Assembly: GCA_963812255.1 (NCBI GenBank)
Contig: CAWEUM010000001.1
Span: 1-64,000 of the forward strand
DNA length: 64,000 nucleotides
Reading direction: 5' to 3'
DNA from: DATJGR01 sp963812255
Lineage (GTDB): Bacteria; Pseudomonadota; Gammaproteobacteria; Pseudomonadales; Azotimanducaceae
The translations under genes and the position numbers were made by a program. The notes beneath the pieces are model-generated. The model was given only the letters and a program-made list of their open reading frames with translations, was not told the DNA's origin and made no database searches. Positions 27,892-37,864 of this stretch are shown here, one piece after another. How positions within the stretch are numbered: the stretch's first letter is position 1; every line of letters begins with the position of its first letter.

Positions 27892-28368
27892 CTAGCGCCG
27901 CGCCGACCCCCGTTCGGGTATCGCAATGATGTGATACTCATGCTTCAGCGTCGCCACAACAGGACGCACCTCGACGCGGTGAACACCCGTAAAACGTTCG
28001 ATCTGAGCATTGACCAATTCGCGAAGCGCTTGAATATCCACGGTGGTGATCAACACGAACAGGTTGAACGACCCCGTAATCGAGGCCGCGTAGGAGACTT
28101 CGGGTAAGCGACTGAACGCGTCAAGCGCCCCCTGAAGGCGGCTCGGTTCGACCGCCACCAGAACAGTCGCCGAAAGTCCGAGACCCAGCTTACCCGGATC
28201 CACCACCACACCCATCCGAATGGCGCGCGCGTCCTCGAGCTTCTTCAACCGCTGCCGAACTGTACCTTCGGAGACATCGAGCCGACGGGCAACTTCACGG
28301 TTACTCAATCGACCGTCCTCGCGCAGCAGAGCCATGATTTGCTCGTCCACATCATCAGTTCTAATCAC
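27892..28368 (-). CDS. Lrp/AsnC-family regulator (downstream copy)
   Basis: A 158-aa regulator. The N-terminal winged HTH reads DVDEQIMALLREDGRLSNREVARRL, then VSEGTVRQRLKKLE. The C-terminal RAM ligand domain contains ASITGSFNLFVLI and the final HEYHIIAIPE. The GTG start overlaps the stop of the next regulator gene by 4 bp (GTGA). Together with its neighbour it forms a tandem pair, which could make a hetero-oligomer sensing an amino-acid-like effector. Confidence 0.85.
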   Translation of the reverse strand: MIRTDDVDEQIMALLREDGRLSNREVARRLDVSEGTVRQRLKKLEDARAIRMGVVVDPGKLGLGLSATVLVAVEPSRLQGALDAFSRLPEVSYAASITGSFNLFVLITTVDIQALRELVNAQIERFTGVHRVEVRPVVATLKHEYHIIAIPERGSARR

Positions 28369-28829
28369 GGCTCCCCCAACGCTGCGTAACCCGACTCGTA
28401 CTTCCTTATTTCGAGCGCCACGTAAGAGTCGAGGCGCTGAATCCCCGGAACGTGCGCTATCTCTCCATTGACGATACGCGCGAGGTCGGCACGATCACGC
28501 GCGCCAAACGTCACCACGATGTCAGGGCTTCCCAGATACAACGCGACCACCAACACGCCATCGATCGCAGCGATTTCCGCGCAGACGTCGTCGACGCTCC
28601 TGCCGAACACGTAGAGATCCAGAAATCCCTGAAACTGATAGCCGAGCGAGTGAATGTCGCGCTGCAGCGTGACGCGCATGACATTGCGCTCAGTCATCGC
28701 TCGAATACGCGACGCAACGGTCGTTTCAGATATGCCCAAACGCTTCGCGATCGACTTGTTCGACGTGCGTCCATCGAGCCGCAGGGTATCGATGATTTGC
28801 AGATCGGTTTCGTCCGGAGTCTTCGACAT
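28365..28829 (-). CDS. Lrp/AsnC-family regulator (upstream copy)
   Basis: A 154-aa paralogue of the regulator it overlaps. HTH: ETDLQIIDTLRLDGRTSNKSIAKRL, then ISETTVASRIRAM. RAM domain: ALYLGSPDIVVTFGARDRADLAR. ATG 28829 is chosen over a GTG at 28841 because it lies nearer the conserved HTH, but neither has a strong ribosome site. It is divergent from the D-aminoacylase-type gene with a 248-bp gap, so that gene is the likeliest target. Confidence 0.82.
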   Translation of the reverse strand: MSKTPDETDLQIIDTLRLDGRTSNKSIAKRLGISETTVASRIRAMTERNVMRVTLQRDIHSLGYQFQGFLDLYVFGRSVDDVCAEIAAIDGVLVVALYLGSPDIVVTFGARDRADLARIVNGEIAHVPGIQRLDSYVALEIRKYESGYAALGEP

Positions 28830-29076
28830 TGGGGATGCCACGACAACAATGCGTAAGATTATCGCGCATTTTCTACGGAGACCATCGACATCGCCCGAAT
28901 CGACGTCGCAAAGGGTCTCTCACCGGATTGAATCGATGGATCACGTAGCAGGGAACACATTCTCTAGCGCGTTTTGCCTATGACATTGAGTTCATACTTG
29001 GTTTTGCGCTTTCCGATGGTTGACACCGTCGCGCATCAGCCGCACGCTCCGTCGAACCTCGCATTGGAGCAATGCC

Positions 29077-30831
29077 GTGCGTGATCTGCTTATCAAGGAC
29101 GGTCGTATCGTCGACGGCACCGGCCGAACTGCCTACGTTGCCGACCTGGCTGTCAACGACGGGCGAATTACCGATATCGGCCCAAACCTGGGCGGTCGGT
29201 CGCAACGGGTAATCGATGCTCGCGGAGCAATCGTAACGCCTGGTTTCGTCGACATTCATACGCACTACGACGGCCAGGCGACCTGGGATGAATCCCTCGA
29301 ACCCTCTGCCAGCCACGGCGTAACCACCGTGATTGCGGGCAACTGCGGCGTCGGATTCGCGCCTGTCCGACCCGGCTGTGAATCGGAGTTGGTCGAGTTG
29401 ATGGAAGGTGTCGAGGACATTCCAGGCACCGCTCTATACGAAGGAATCCAATGGAACTGGGAAACGTTCCCACAGTACCTGGACGTGCTCGCGCAACGAC
29501 GTTGGGCAATGGACATCGGCACCCAAGTGCCGCATGGCGCCGTGCGTGTCTACGTAATGGGCAAGCGCGGCGTCCACAACGAAGCGTCGACCGCGGCAGA
29601 CATCACTCAGATGGCATCGATAGTGCAGGATGCCCTCGCTGCAGGGGCATTGGGTTTCTCAACCTCTAGAATCCTTGGCCATCAATCGATCAGAGGGCTG
29701 CCGGTTCCCGGTACCTTCGCCGGTGAAGAAGAGGTCTTTGCAATCGGCGAAGCAATGGCTGCGTCGGGGGCAGTGTTCGAACTCGTTCCCGGCGGCTCGG
29801 TCGGACAAGGCGGAATGCGATTGGGCGCGGACGAAGCCCGACTCGATGTCGAACTCGACTGGATGGCGCGCCTATCCAAAAAGACGCGGCTGCCTATCAC
29901 GTTTCTGATCGTCGAGTTTCAGGAAGACCCTGACGCGTGGAAGCACGTGCTGAACTTCGTCGCACATAGCAATGCCGACGGTGCGCGAATGTTCCCCCAG
30001 ACTGCGGCACGGCCCGGGGGGCTGTTGCTCGGGTTGCAATCGAATCACCTTTTTCAACGGCGCCCAACCTACCTGAAGATCGCCGATCTGCCGCTCGCGC
30101 AACGCGCTGCAGCACTGCGCGCGCCGGAGATCCGAAGCGCCATTCTGGCGGAATCAGATCTGCCGCCACTGTCGACATCAATCAACGACGCGATCCACCT
30201 CATCATCGGTCAATCGCTCGAAGACATCTTTCCACTGGGCGACCCGATCGACTATGAGCCACTCCTCGACACCGCCGTGGCGGTACAGGCGCGCCGAGAC
30301 CGCGTCGACCCGCAGGCACGTATCTACGATCTGATGCTGCAAGACGATGGTCGCGCGATGCTGTTACTGCCAACGTTGAACTTCGCGCGTCGCAATCACG
30401 ATGCACTGTTCGGCATGCTCCGCGACAGCAACACAGTCGTGGGGCTGGGGGACGGCGGCGCGCACTGCAGCCTGATCTGCGACGCATCGAGCACGACCTA
30501 CATGCTCACGCACTGGGTGCGTGATCGGCGAGGCGAGCGACTGGGCCTCGAACAAGCGATCAAGAAGCAGTCCGGCGACAATGCGGCGCTTTATGGGCTG
30601 AGCGATCGCGGCACACTGTCGATCGGCAAACGCGCCGACATCAACATCATCGATTTCGATCGGCTGAGACTCGGGCAACCGTACATGGTCCACGACCTGC
30701 CCGCAGGAGGTCAGCGTTTCCTGCAGCATTCTTCCGGATATTTGGCCACAATCGTGCGCGGCGTCGTCACACGGGAAAACGACCAAGACACCGGCGCGCG
30801 CCCCGGCCGGCTCATTCGCGGCCGCCGCTGA
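29077..30831 (+). CDS. N-acyl-D-amino-acid deacylase/D-aminoacylase-type amidohydrolase
   Basis: A 584-aa metal-dependent amidohydrolase. The N-terminus LLIKDGRIVDGTGRTAYVADLAV is the beta-sandwich start, the metal motif is FVDIHTHYDGQ with His61 and His63, and the D-aminoacylase cysteine ligand is present (AGNCGVG, Cys90). The C-terminal LGDGGAHCSLICD supplies the catalytic aspartate region. GTG 29077 has GGAG seven bases ahead, and longer starts lack one. Four base pairs separate it from the FAD oxidoreductase gene, giving a three-gene operon. It hydrolyses an amide or cyclic amide of unknown identity. Confidence 0.87.
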   Translation: MRDLLIKDGRIVDGTGRTAYVADLAVNDGRITDIGPNLGGRSQRVIDARGAIVTPGFVDIHTHYDGQATWDESLEPSASHGVTTVIAGNCGVGFAPVRPGCESELVELMEGVEDIPGTALYEGIQWNWETFPQYLDVLAQRRWAMDIGTQVPHGAVRVYVMGKRGVHNEASTAADITQMASIVQDALAAGALGFSTSRILGHQSIRGLPVPGTFAGEEEVFAIGEAMAASGAVFELVPGGSVGQGGMRLGADEARLDVELDWMARLSKKTRLPITFLIVEFQEDPDAWKHVLNFVAHSNADGARMFPQTAARPGGLLLGLQSNHLFQRRPTYLKIADLPLAQRAAALRAPEIRSAILAESDLPPLSTSINDAIHLIIGQSLEDIFPLGDPIDYEPLLDTAVAVQARRDRVDPQARIYDLMLQDDGRAMLLLPTLNFARRNHDALFGMLRDSNTVVGLGDGGAHCSLICDASSTTYMLTHWVRDRRGERLGLEQAIKKQSGDNAALYGLSDRGTLSIGKRADINIIDFDRLRLGQPYMVHDLPAGGQRFLQHSSGYLATIVRGVVTRENDQDTGARPGRLIRGRR

Positions 30832-30835
30832 GATC

Positions 30836-32290
30836 ATGACGAAGGTCATCGTGGTGGGTGCCGGTATTGGCGGACTCTCCGCAACGCTCGCATTGCAGGC
30901 GAAGGGATTCGAGGTCCAGTTGCTCGAACGCGACGCTCCGCCGCCCCCGGAGTTCGACCCAGCTGCGGAAACTGCCTGGCGGCGGCGCGGCGCACCGCAG
31001 ATTCCGCACCCTCACTTCCTCATGGGCGGGCTTCGCAATCTGATTTACGCGTACCACCCCGATCTCGTCGATGCGCTGTTGCGATCCGGAGTTTGGGAGC
31101 TTCCGTTCAGCGAAACACTTCATCCCGCGGCAAAGTCGAATTACGCGGCCAAGCCCGGCGACGCGCAACTTACAGCGTTCGTCAGCCGCCGATCGACGCT
31201 TGAAATCGTGATCCGGCGCTACGTCGAATCGTTATCGCGGGTCGAGGTCGTCTCGAACTGTAAAGTCGAACGACTCTTGATAGACGTGCAGCGCGAGCCG
31301 CTCAATGTATTGGGCGTTGGCGTGCTCCGCGACCACGCGCAGACGGACGAACTGAGGGGCCAGTTCGTCGTCGATGCGTCGGGACGTTCCGGGAATCTCG
31401 CCCAGGATCTGCGTCGCGCCGGCGCAGATATCCGCGACGAGCAACACGAATCGGGCGATGTGTACTTCACCCGCCACTACCGTCTCCTTCCGGGGCGGCA
31501 GTACGCGCCACTACATGGCCTACCGGCAATTATTACATCGGACTACACGATTGGCATGCTGCCGGCCGACAACGGATTTTTCACGGTCACCATCGCGGTG
31601 TGGAAGGACGATCCGGTCCTGTACAAGGCCGTCAAGGATCCGCGCAAATTCGAGATTTTCTGCCGTCTGATTCCGCGGGCGGCCGGCTGGATCGACCCAA
31701 CGTTCGCTGAACCGGTCAACGACATCGTATACGGATTCGGTGCGCTCGATTCGTTCTGGCGGACCACCGTGATCGATGCGGCGCCTCAGGTCCTGAACCT
31801 ATTCTTTCTCGGCGATACCGCGGTCCGAACAAATCCGAAATACGGTCGCGGCTGTACGTGGGGATTCACACAGGCACATGCTCTCGCAGACATTCTCGCG
31901 CGAGAAAGCGATCCGGTGCGTCGAATCGTGGCTTACGAAGCCGCCATGCAGCGGTCGTTCCGTTCGAACTGGACGACAACGCTGGCGATGGATCGCAATC
32001 GCTACAAGCAATTCAGGGCAAAGCTGTCCGGTGGACGCTTGAGCCTCGGCGATCACATCGCGGAAAAGATCGATGAGGTGATCATTCAGCGGGGCATGCG
32101 CGCTGATGCGCATCTGCATCGCGCCATCATGAAAGGTTATCACGGGCTGGCCGATCTCGCAGACTGGACGAGAGACCCGTCCGTTTGGGTCCACGCTTTG
32201 CGGATTTGGCTTTCGCCGACAACCAAACAACTGCCGGATCCGATTCCACCGCGACAACGGGTCGTGGAATCGCTTGGTAATCACACATGA
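30836..32290 (+). CDS. FAD-dependent oxidoreductase (hydroxylase/reductase superfamily)
   Basis: A 484-aa flavoprotein. It starts VIVVGAGIGGLSATLALQAKG, a Rossmann FAD loop, followed by the acidic LLERD. The second FAD contact is LFFLGDTAVRTNPKYGRGCT, which has the GD motif and the PxxGxG-like loop of p-hydroxybenzoate-hydroxylase-fold enzymes. DG-type NAD(P)H motif is replaced by VVDASGRSGNLAQ. Either a monooxygenase or a geranylgeranyl-reductase-like enzyme. It overlaps the next small gene's upstream region but not its chosen start. Confidence 0.82.
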   Translation: MTKVIVVGAGIGGLSATLALQAKGFEVQLLERDAPPPPEFDPAAETAWRRRGAPQIPHPHFLMGGLRNLIYAYHPDLVDALLRSGVWELPFSETLHPAAKSNYAAKPGDAQLTAFVSRRSTLEIVIRRYVESLSRVEVVSNCKVERLLIDVQREPLNVLGVGVLRDHAQTDELRGQFVVDASGRSGNLAQDLRRAGADIRDEQHESGDVYFTRHYRLLPGRQYAPLHGLPAIITSDYTIGMLPADNGFFTVTIAVWKDDPVLYKAVKDPRKFEIFCRLIPRAAGWIDPTFAEPVNDIVYGFGALDSFWRTTVIDAAPQVLNLFFLGDTAVRTNPKYGRGCTWGFTQAHALADILARESDPVRRIVAYEAAMQRSFRSNWTTTLAMDRNRYKQFRAKLSGGRLSLGDHIAEKIDEVIIQRGMRADAHLHRAIMKGYHGLADLADWTRDPSVWVHALRIWLSPTTKQLPDPIPPRQRVVESLGNHT

Positions 32291-32303
32291 TCAGGAGATA
32301 CCC

Positions 32304-32675
32304 GTGACACCGACCGAACAGCGCAACTCAGCGATGGTCGACCTTTGGGAAGATACGTACAACAACGCCGTCGATCGGATGATCGACGAGTGCTACGCCG
32401 CAGACTGCGAGGTCCACAACATGCTTGCAGGCTCGGTGTTTCACGGTCGTTCGGGGCTGCGCGAAATCGAGCATGCGATCCAGAAGCATCAGGTCGATCG
32501 CAAGTTACGCGTATTGAAAAAGTTCGCGAGCGGCAACTCGGTCGCGGTCGAATGCGAAGGTATCTTCGGCAGCCTTACATTCAACGCATGTGTCATCCTG
32601 ACGTTCAATGCGGATGGACAGATCGTCAGCGATCATACCTACAGTCCGGATCCTACCGGCTTATCGTTGACGTGA
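32304..32675 (+). CDS. SnoaL/NTF2-like small protein
   Basis: A 123-aa protein with the NTF2-like pattern: an N-terminal helix (VDLWEDTYNNAVDRMIDECYAADCEVHN), G-x-x-G-x-x-x-I in HGRSGLREIEHAI, then beta strands ending VILTFNADGQIVSDHTYSPDP. GTG 32304 has AGGAG six bases ahead. An earlier ATG at 32274 would overlap the preceding gene and lacks such a site. Members are cyclases, isomerases or dehydratases acting on polyketides, steroids and small cyclic compounds, consistent with the adjacent oxidoreductase. Confidence 0.8.
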   Translation: MTPTEQRNSAMVDLWEDTYNNAVDRMIDECYAADCEVHNMLAGSVFHGRSGLREIEHAIQKHQVDRKLRVLKKFASGNSVAVECEGIFGSLTFNACVILTFNADGQIVSDHTYSPDPTGLSLT

Positions 32676-32689
32676 GGCGACCGGACAAC

Positions 32690-35044
32690 CTAATTCTTGC
32701 CTCCCATCTTCATCGACACGCGTATGCCGTATTGTCTGGGCGACGAGTATTGCGACATGACCGATCCGGTCGTGCCGACCGCTTGCGACGAGAAGGCGTA
32801 GAGTTCATTGCCAATGTTCTGGCAGAACACTTGACCCGAGTACTTGCCGTCGTTGCTATCCCAGGCGAGGTGGGCGTTCGCAATCGTGTATGCGTCCTGC
32901 TCCATCTGTTGCTGGTTGGGTAGCGATGCCTCGAAGACGTCGAAGTAGAAGCTATCGGAGTAGGCGACGTCCGCGCGAGCGGTGAATCGCCCGTATCGAG
33001 TTTCCCATTCGTATTGGCCGCCAACATATAGCTTCCATGGCGGCGAGCGCATCAAATCGTTCCCGTCTACGCTGATCGGCGGACCGCCGGTAATGGGATT
33101 ACTGAAAGTCGCACCGCCATTGTATTCGGTCGATAGATATGTCACGCCACCATCGAATTCGAAACCATCACCGACCAACGCAACGAACTCCAGTTCCGCA
33201 CCGTAGATATTCGCCTTAGCGGCATTGGTGATGGACGATGCGTTGTTGACGAAACGGTTGACCTGGATGTCATCGTACTTGTAGACGAACGTCGCTGCGT
33301 TCAACTGCAAACGCTTGTCCAACAGTTGCGTCTTGATGCCCGCCTCATACGCCCAGATTGTCTCCGGATCGAATGCGCCCTGGCATTCGGACACGTTGAA
33401 TCCGCCAGCCTTGAACCCCTTGGATACGCTCAGATACACCATCGTGTCGTCGCTGAAGTCGTAGTTGACGATTGCGGTACCGGTGGTTTCGTTCCATTCC
33501 TGATTGATGTGTTGATCACACGGGGCGCCGCCGAGATTATTGGATAGCTCACGATGCATGTCCTTGGTGTCGTCCGTATAGCGCGCGCCGAGAGTCAGGT
33601 GCAGGTTATCGACGATGTCGATCGTCGTCTGACCAAAAGTCGCCCACGACTTGCTGTTCTGATTGCCGCGAAAATCGAGGAATGGCGCGGCCGACGGCTG
33701 ACCGGTCTTCAAACGCACCCCGAACGCCGCAAGACTGCCGGGTGGCAACGGCGCGCCGCCGGGTCCGAAGATTCCAAAAAGCGCCTCGTACGTCTGCTGC
33801 AGTGCGTTGAGGTCATAGTAGAAGTGGGTATTGCCGTCTTCCTGGAAGTAGAAGCCACCAATCATCCACGTTGCTCTGTCGTTCCAGTAGTTTCCCGAGA
33901 GGTTCAGTTCCGCGGTGTTCTGGCGGTTGGCCTGTTGACCATCCTGCGTCAACATCGGAATATCGGTACCGTCGACATCCATGTAGCGCAACCACTTGCT
34001 GTTCTCGTGCGCGAGAATCAGTTTTGCCGTAACGCCGCCAAGCTCAGTCGTTAGTGTGCCACTATAGCCATACTGCTTGATGTTGTTCTTGGTGGGTTGC
34101 TCTGTGTAGGAATTCTGTTTGTCCGGGTCAACGACGATCGGCGGACCCGCCTGCGGAAAAGTCAAACCGAACACCTGAGCAAGGCTCAATCCGCCGAGCC
34201 CCGGTTGCGGAAACGTCAGGACTCCGCCGAGATTGTCCGGCGAGATTGCACCGGTTGCCAAACCGGTTGGCGATATCTCACGCACCATGAACACGCCGGT
34301 GCTGCCGTGATCGCGGGTGTAGTTGCCACGCAGAATCAGATCGGTTGTGTCGTTCAAATTGAACGCCAACGCGGCGTGTCCACCCTTCAGGCTGTCGTCG
34401 CCCTCGGAATGACCCAGCGTCTTGTTGTCGGTGAAACCGGAGTGACTGTCCGTCACGAAACTCAACCGGCCTGAAGCCCCATCGGTCAGCGGACCGGATG
34501 CGCCGACTTCAGCTCTGATGCGATCGTAATTGCCGCCGGTGAGCGAGGCGTTGAATTCCGGCACGTCGGACGGTAGCCGCGTAATGATGTTGACCGCGCC
34601 ACCGGTTGCGTTTCGACCGTAAAGCGTACCCTGGGGCCCACGCAGAACCTCTATGCGTTCCATGTCGAACTGCGGGACCGTTTGCGCAAACGTCGCACCG
34701 CGGTACACGCCGTCCTCGTACATCGCGACCGCTGTTTCGTTCGCAAGGTTCGTCAGATCTGTCCCCACGCCGCGAATGGCGGTCTGCGAAAATCCCTGCA
34801 ATTCCGTGTAGCTCATGCTCGGCGTGTGCAACGCGACATCGCCGAAGGTCTCGATTCGATTGAGCTGAATCTGCTCTTGCGTCAGCGCAGTGATGGCGAT
34901 CGGAGTTTGCTGAAGATTCGATTCGCGCTTCTGCGCCGTCACGACGATCTCTTCGATCTCCGCGCCCGCGGCGAACGCCTTCGATCCGAAACACAGCACA
35001 AACAGAACGAGCAGCGCACTGGTGCGCAGAACAAATTGGTTCAC
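32690..35044 (-). CDS. TonB-dependent outer-membrane receptor
   Basis: A 784-aa receptor. A signal peptide (to about residue 25, ending FGSKAFA) is followed by the TonB box EEIVVTAQKR, the plug (SYTELQGFSQTAIRGVG, ERIEVLRGPQGTLYGRNATGG) and a beta-barrel. GTG 35044 has GGGGGAGAG upstream. The CIRCE-like plug motifs and the NLQQTPIAITALTQ start are characteristic of the receptors abundant in gammaproteobacteria and sphingomonads that import complex organic molecules. It converges on the SnoaL-like gene with 14 bp between, so it likely imports the compound degraded by this island. Confidence 0.88.
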   Translation of the reverse strand: MNQFVLRTSALLVLFVLCFGSKAFAAGAEIEEIVVTAQKRESNLQQTPIAITALTQEQIQLNRIETFGDVALHTPSMSYTELQGFSQTAIRGVGTDLTNLANETAVAMYEDGVYRGATFAQTVPQFDMERIEVLRGPQGTLYGRNATGGAVNIITRLPSDVPEFNASLTGGNYDRIRAEVGASGPLTDGASGRLSFVTDSHSGFTDNKTLGHSEGDDSLKGGHAALAFNLNDTTDLILRGNYTRDHGSTGVFMVREISPTGLATGAISPDNLGGVLTFPQPGLGGLSLAQVFGLTFPQAGPPIVVDPDKQNSYTEQPTKNNIKQYGYSGTLTTELGGVTAKLILAHENSKWLRYMDVDGTDIPMLTQDGQQANRQNTAELNLSGNYWNDRATWMIGGFYFQEDGNTHFYYDLNALQQTYEALFGIFGPGGAPLPPGSLAAFGVRLKTGQPSAAPFLDFRGNQNSKSWATFGQTTIDIVDNLHLTLGARYTDDTKDMHRELSNNLGGAPCDQHINQEWNETTGTAIVNYDFSDDTMVYLSVSKGFKAGGFNVSECQGAFDPETIWAYEAGIKTQLLDKRLQLNAATFVYKYDDIQVNRFVNNASSITNAAKANIYGAELEFVALVGDGFEFDGGVTYLSTEYNGGATFSNPITGGPPISVDGNDLMRSPPWKLYVGGQYEWETRYGRFTARADVAYSDSFYFDVFEASLPNQQQMEQDAYTIANAHLAWDSNDGKYSGQVFCQNIGNELYAFSSQAVGTTGSVMSQYSSPRQYGIRVSMKMGGKN

Positions 35045-35858
35045 CGAAGTCTCTCCCCCATCGATCTCAATAGGTCCGATCAAACCGTTGGTGCGCATGT
35101 TGGATTGGCGCCAACCAAACGGGCAACCGATGCTACAAATTTGCGCCCGCCTACGCAATGTGTCATTCGCACCGGCATCTTGCCGTCATCTCGCAGCATT
35201 CTGTGTCAGTTTTCGGCGATAAATGTCGATCCCGGCTGATGCGCTTGCGCGTTAAGAATGAACGTCATCCGCTGGGTGCGTCAAGCACAGCCAGCGATCG
35301 TGGAGCGCAGGATTCGTCCCCTCTGGCAGTCCGTTGGGCAGGTCCGAGCACAGGGTTTTCACAGCACACTTCCGCATTCACAGCTGGTGTCGGTATCGTT
35401 CGCGGCCGGCGGGCGGCAAAACCGCGCGGCCAATATCCCGCCTGGTTGGTGAACTCGCTCACAGCAAGGCGTACTCGAGCTGACGCAGGCGAACTTGTTG
35501 GTCTTCAGCCCAGACGAACGGCAGGCAGCAGCAAGGCCACCTCACGCCTCATGTACTCGCGCCTGTCACCTAACTCCTACTTCTGCTCTGCGACAAGATG
35601 CGGTCGTTGGCGTTGAAGCGGTCTACCCGTTGAACCCGTCGTCGAGTTCGTTTTTTGGTTCAGCACGGCTCGTTTGCCTGAACGCATAAGGGATGATCCT
35701 TGTGTGCCGTAGCGGAAAACGCCCCAACGCGCGATTCCCCCGACGTTTCTGATGGCTTGAAGGTTGCTAGGTAGAACGCGTTGCCAACGAGACTTTCTCG
35801 AAAGCGCCAGCCGGTTCATCGGTAGAATGACATCGCCTTTCCGCATGAGTGCGTCTGA
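35045..35858. other. 814-bp gap without a recognised gene
   Basis: The stretch between the receptor and the dehydrogenase has only short frames of noise-like composition. It must hold the receptor promoter. A short palindrome TTGGCGCCAA lies near 35106. A decayed gene is possible, but I could not name one. Confidence 0.3.
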
Positions 35859-36866
35859 ATGCCAGCCAAACGAATCACCGTGATCCCCGGCGACGGCATC
35901 GGTCCGGACATCGTCGACGCGACACTCGAGTTGCTCACCGCGTTGCGATGCGGGCTTGAATTCGAGGTTGCCCAGGCGGGTCTCGCCGCCCTGAAACAGG
36001 GCGCGGACCTCATTCCGCAGACCACGCTCGATTCGATCGCGCGCAACCCGGCCACGCTGAAAGGTCCCATCACGACGCCGATCGGCCGCGGCTTCTCGTC
36101 GATCAACGTATCGCTTCGGCAGACGTTCGACCTGTTTGCAAACGTTCGCCCGGTACTGACAATGCCCGGCGTGAAGTCGCGCTACGACGGGATCGACATC
36201 GTCATCGTCCGCGAAAACATGGAGGGCTTGTACTCGGGCGTCGGACAGACGCTCAGTGACGATGGCGAACGCGCCGAAGTGAAGAGCGTCATCACCCGTC
36301 GCGGCTCGACCCGTCTGCTTCGCTACGCATTCCAGATGGCGCACCGCGACGGTCGCAAGAAGATCACCGTCGTGCACAAGGCGAACATTCTGAAGACGAC
36401 GTCGGGCTTGTTCCTTGATGTCGCGCGGGCGGTGTCGAGCGAGTTCGCCGACATCAAGTACGAAGAGATGATCATCGACAACTGCGCGATGCAGCTCGTG
36501 CTGAATCCACAGCGGTTCGATGTGATCGTCTCGACGAACCTCTTCGGCGACATCCTCTCGGACCTGTGCGCCGGTCTGGTGGGCGGCCTGGGTCTAACGC
36601 CGGGCGCCAACATTGGCGACGCAAAAGGCGTGTTCGAAGCGGTGCACGGCAGCGCACCCGACATCGCTGGCAGAAACATCGCGAACCCGGCAGCGATCAT
36701 GTTGGCCTCCGCGATGATGCTCGACTATCTGCAGATGCCGGAACCGGCGGCGCGGGTGCGGCACGCCATTCGCACGACCCTCGGCGACGGTCAGGTGCGG
36801 ACGCCCGATCTCCACGGCAACGGTTCGACGACGTCGTTCACCGCTGCGTTGATTGGCCATCTCTGA
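35859..36866 (+). CDS. isocitrate/isopropylmalate dehydrogenase family protein (probable NAD-isocitrate dehydrogenase)
   Basis: A 335-aa beta-decarboxylating dehydrogenase. The N-terminus is ITVIPGDGIGPDIVDATLELL. The substrate site has SSINVSLRQTFDLFANVRP, where the Ser-x-Asn pair fits isocitrate instead of the Leu of isopropylmalate dehydrogenase. Next come the metal/catalytic blocks VIVRENMEGLYSG, HKANILKTTSGLF and the NAD loop HGSAPDIAGRNIANPAA. The short length matches NAD-type homoisocitrate/isocitrate enzymes of proteobacteria. Specificity among those is inferred. Confidence 0.85.
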   Translation: MPAKRITVIPGDGIGPDIVDATLELLTALRCGLEFEVAQAGLAALKQGADLIPQTTLDSIARNPATLKGPITTPIGRGFSSINVSLRQTFDLFANVRPVLTMPGVKSRYDGIDIVIVRENMEGLYSGVGQTLSDDGERAEVKSVITRRGSTRLLRYAFQMAHRDGRKKITVVHKANILKTTSGLFLDVARAVSSEFADIKYEEMIIDNCAMQLVLNPQRFDVIVSTNLFGDILSDLCAGLVGGLGLTPGANIGDAKGVFEAVHGSAPDIAGRNIANPAAIMLASAMMLDYLQMPEPAARVRHAIRTTLGDGQVRTPDLHGNGSTTSFTAALIGHL

Positions 36867-37069
36867 ACGCTTGACACCACCGGTGACGCCTTACCTCGAT
36901 GTCATGTCAAGCAGAGCGCGCACGTCCGACGCAATCGCGCCGATCAAAATAGCGATCGACGATACAGAACTCGACGATCCCGCGGCGAGAAGATTTGCGC
37001 GGCGCGGGGGTTGGTTGCGTTGCGGTGATCGCTCAGACTCGCGCTCACTCCTTTGTACGGAATCAGCGG

Positions 37070-37846
37070 ATGACCGACTTCCAGACTCCCAATTTCACGA
37101 CAGACCTCACAGGGCAGGTCGCGCTGGTCACTGGCACTACATCGGGCCTCGGCCGGCGCTTTGCAATCGTGTTGGCGAAGTGCGGCGCGAAGGTTGCGTT
37201 GACCGGGCGGCGCGCGGATCGTCTAGAAGAACTCGCCAAGGAAATCCGCGGCTTCGGCGGTACCTGCGTGCCGCTGCGTCTCGACATGACGAATACCGAC
37301 AACGTGCTGTCGGTCGTTGCGGATGCCGAGGCTGCACTTGGCACCGTAACGATTCTGGTAAACAACGCAGGCATCCCGGATGCGCAGCGCGCGCACAAAA
37401 TGTCCATCGATCTGATCGATGCGGTGTTCGATACCAACCTGCGCGGTCCGTACATATTGTCGTGCGAAGTGGCCCGTCGACTGATCGCGAAGGAGTTGCC
37501 GGGACGCATGGTCAACATCTCCTCGATCGGCGCATTCAACTACAGCGGCGGTGGTGCCGCGTTGTATTCGATAACGAAAAGCGGCATCGCGCGCATGACC
37601 GAAGCGTTGGCGGTGGAGTGGTCACGCTACCACATCAACGTCAACTGCATCGCACCGGGCGCGTTTGCGTCGGAAATGATGGACGGCATGCTGCAGCGGA
37701 TCGGCGACATCACCCAGGCGTTTCCGCGGAAACGCCTGGGTGATCCGGCACAACTCGACAGCACTTTGCTGTACCTGGTATCGCCATCGTCGGAATGTGT
37801 TACGGGTACGATCGTCAAGGTCGACGATGGCCAGGGACCCCGCTAG
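37070..37846 (+). CDS. SDR-family oxidoreductase
   Basis: A 258-aa classical short-chain dehydrogenase: TGTTSGLG cofactor loop (21-28), NNAG (98-101), catalytic Ser in NISSIG (about 151-152), Tyr166 and Lys170 in YSITK. The C-terminus PSSECVTGTIVKVDDGQ is the usual end. TGRRADR after beta-2 suggests NADP. ATG 37070 is the first start adjoining the conserved part. It lies 18 bp before the ACR3 gene, and a catabolic or lipid substrate is possible. Confidence 0.86.
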   Translation: MTDFQTPNFTTDLTGQVALVTGTTSGLGRRFAIVLAKCGAKVALTGRRADRLEELAKEIRGFGGTCVPLRLDMTNTDNVLSVVADAEAALGTVTILVNNAGIPDAQRAHKMSIDLIDAVFDTNLRGPYILSCEVARRLIAKELPGRMVNISSIGAFNYSGGGAALYSITKSGIARMTEALAVEWSRYHINVNCIAPGAFASEMMDGMLQRIGDITQAFPRKRLGDPAQLDSTLLYLVSPSSECVTGTIVKVDDGQGPR

Positions 37847-37864
37847 CAATCGGTCGGATCGTCG

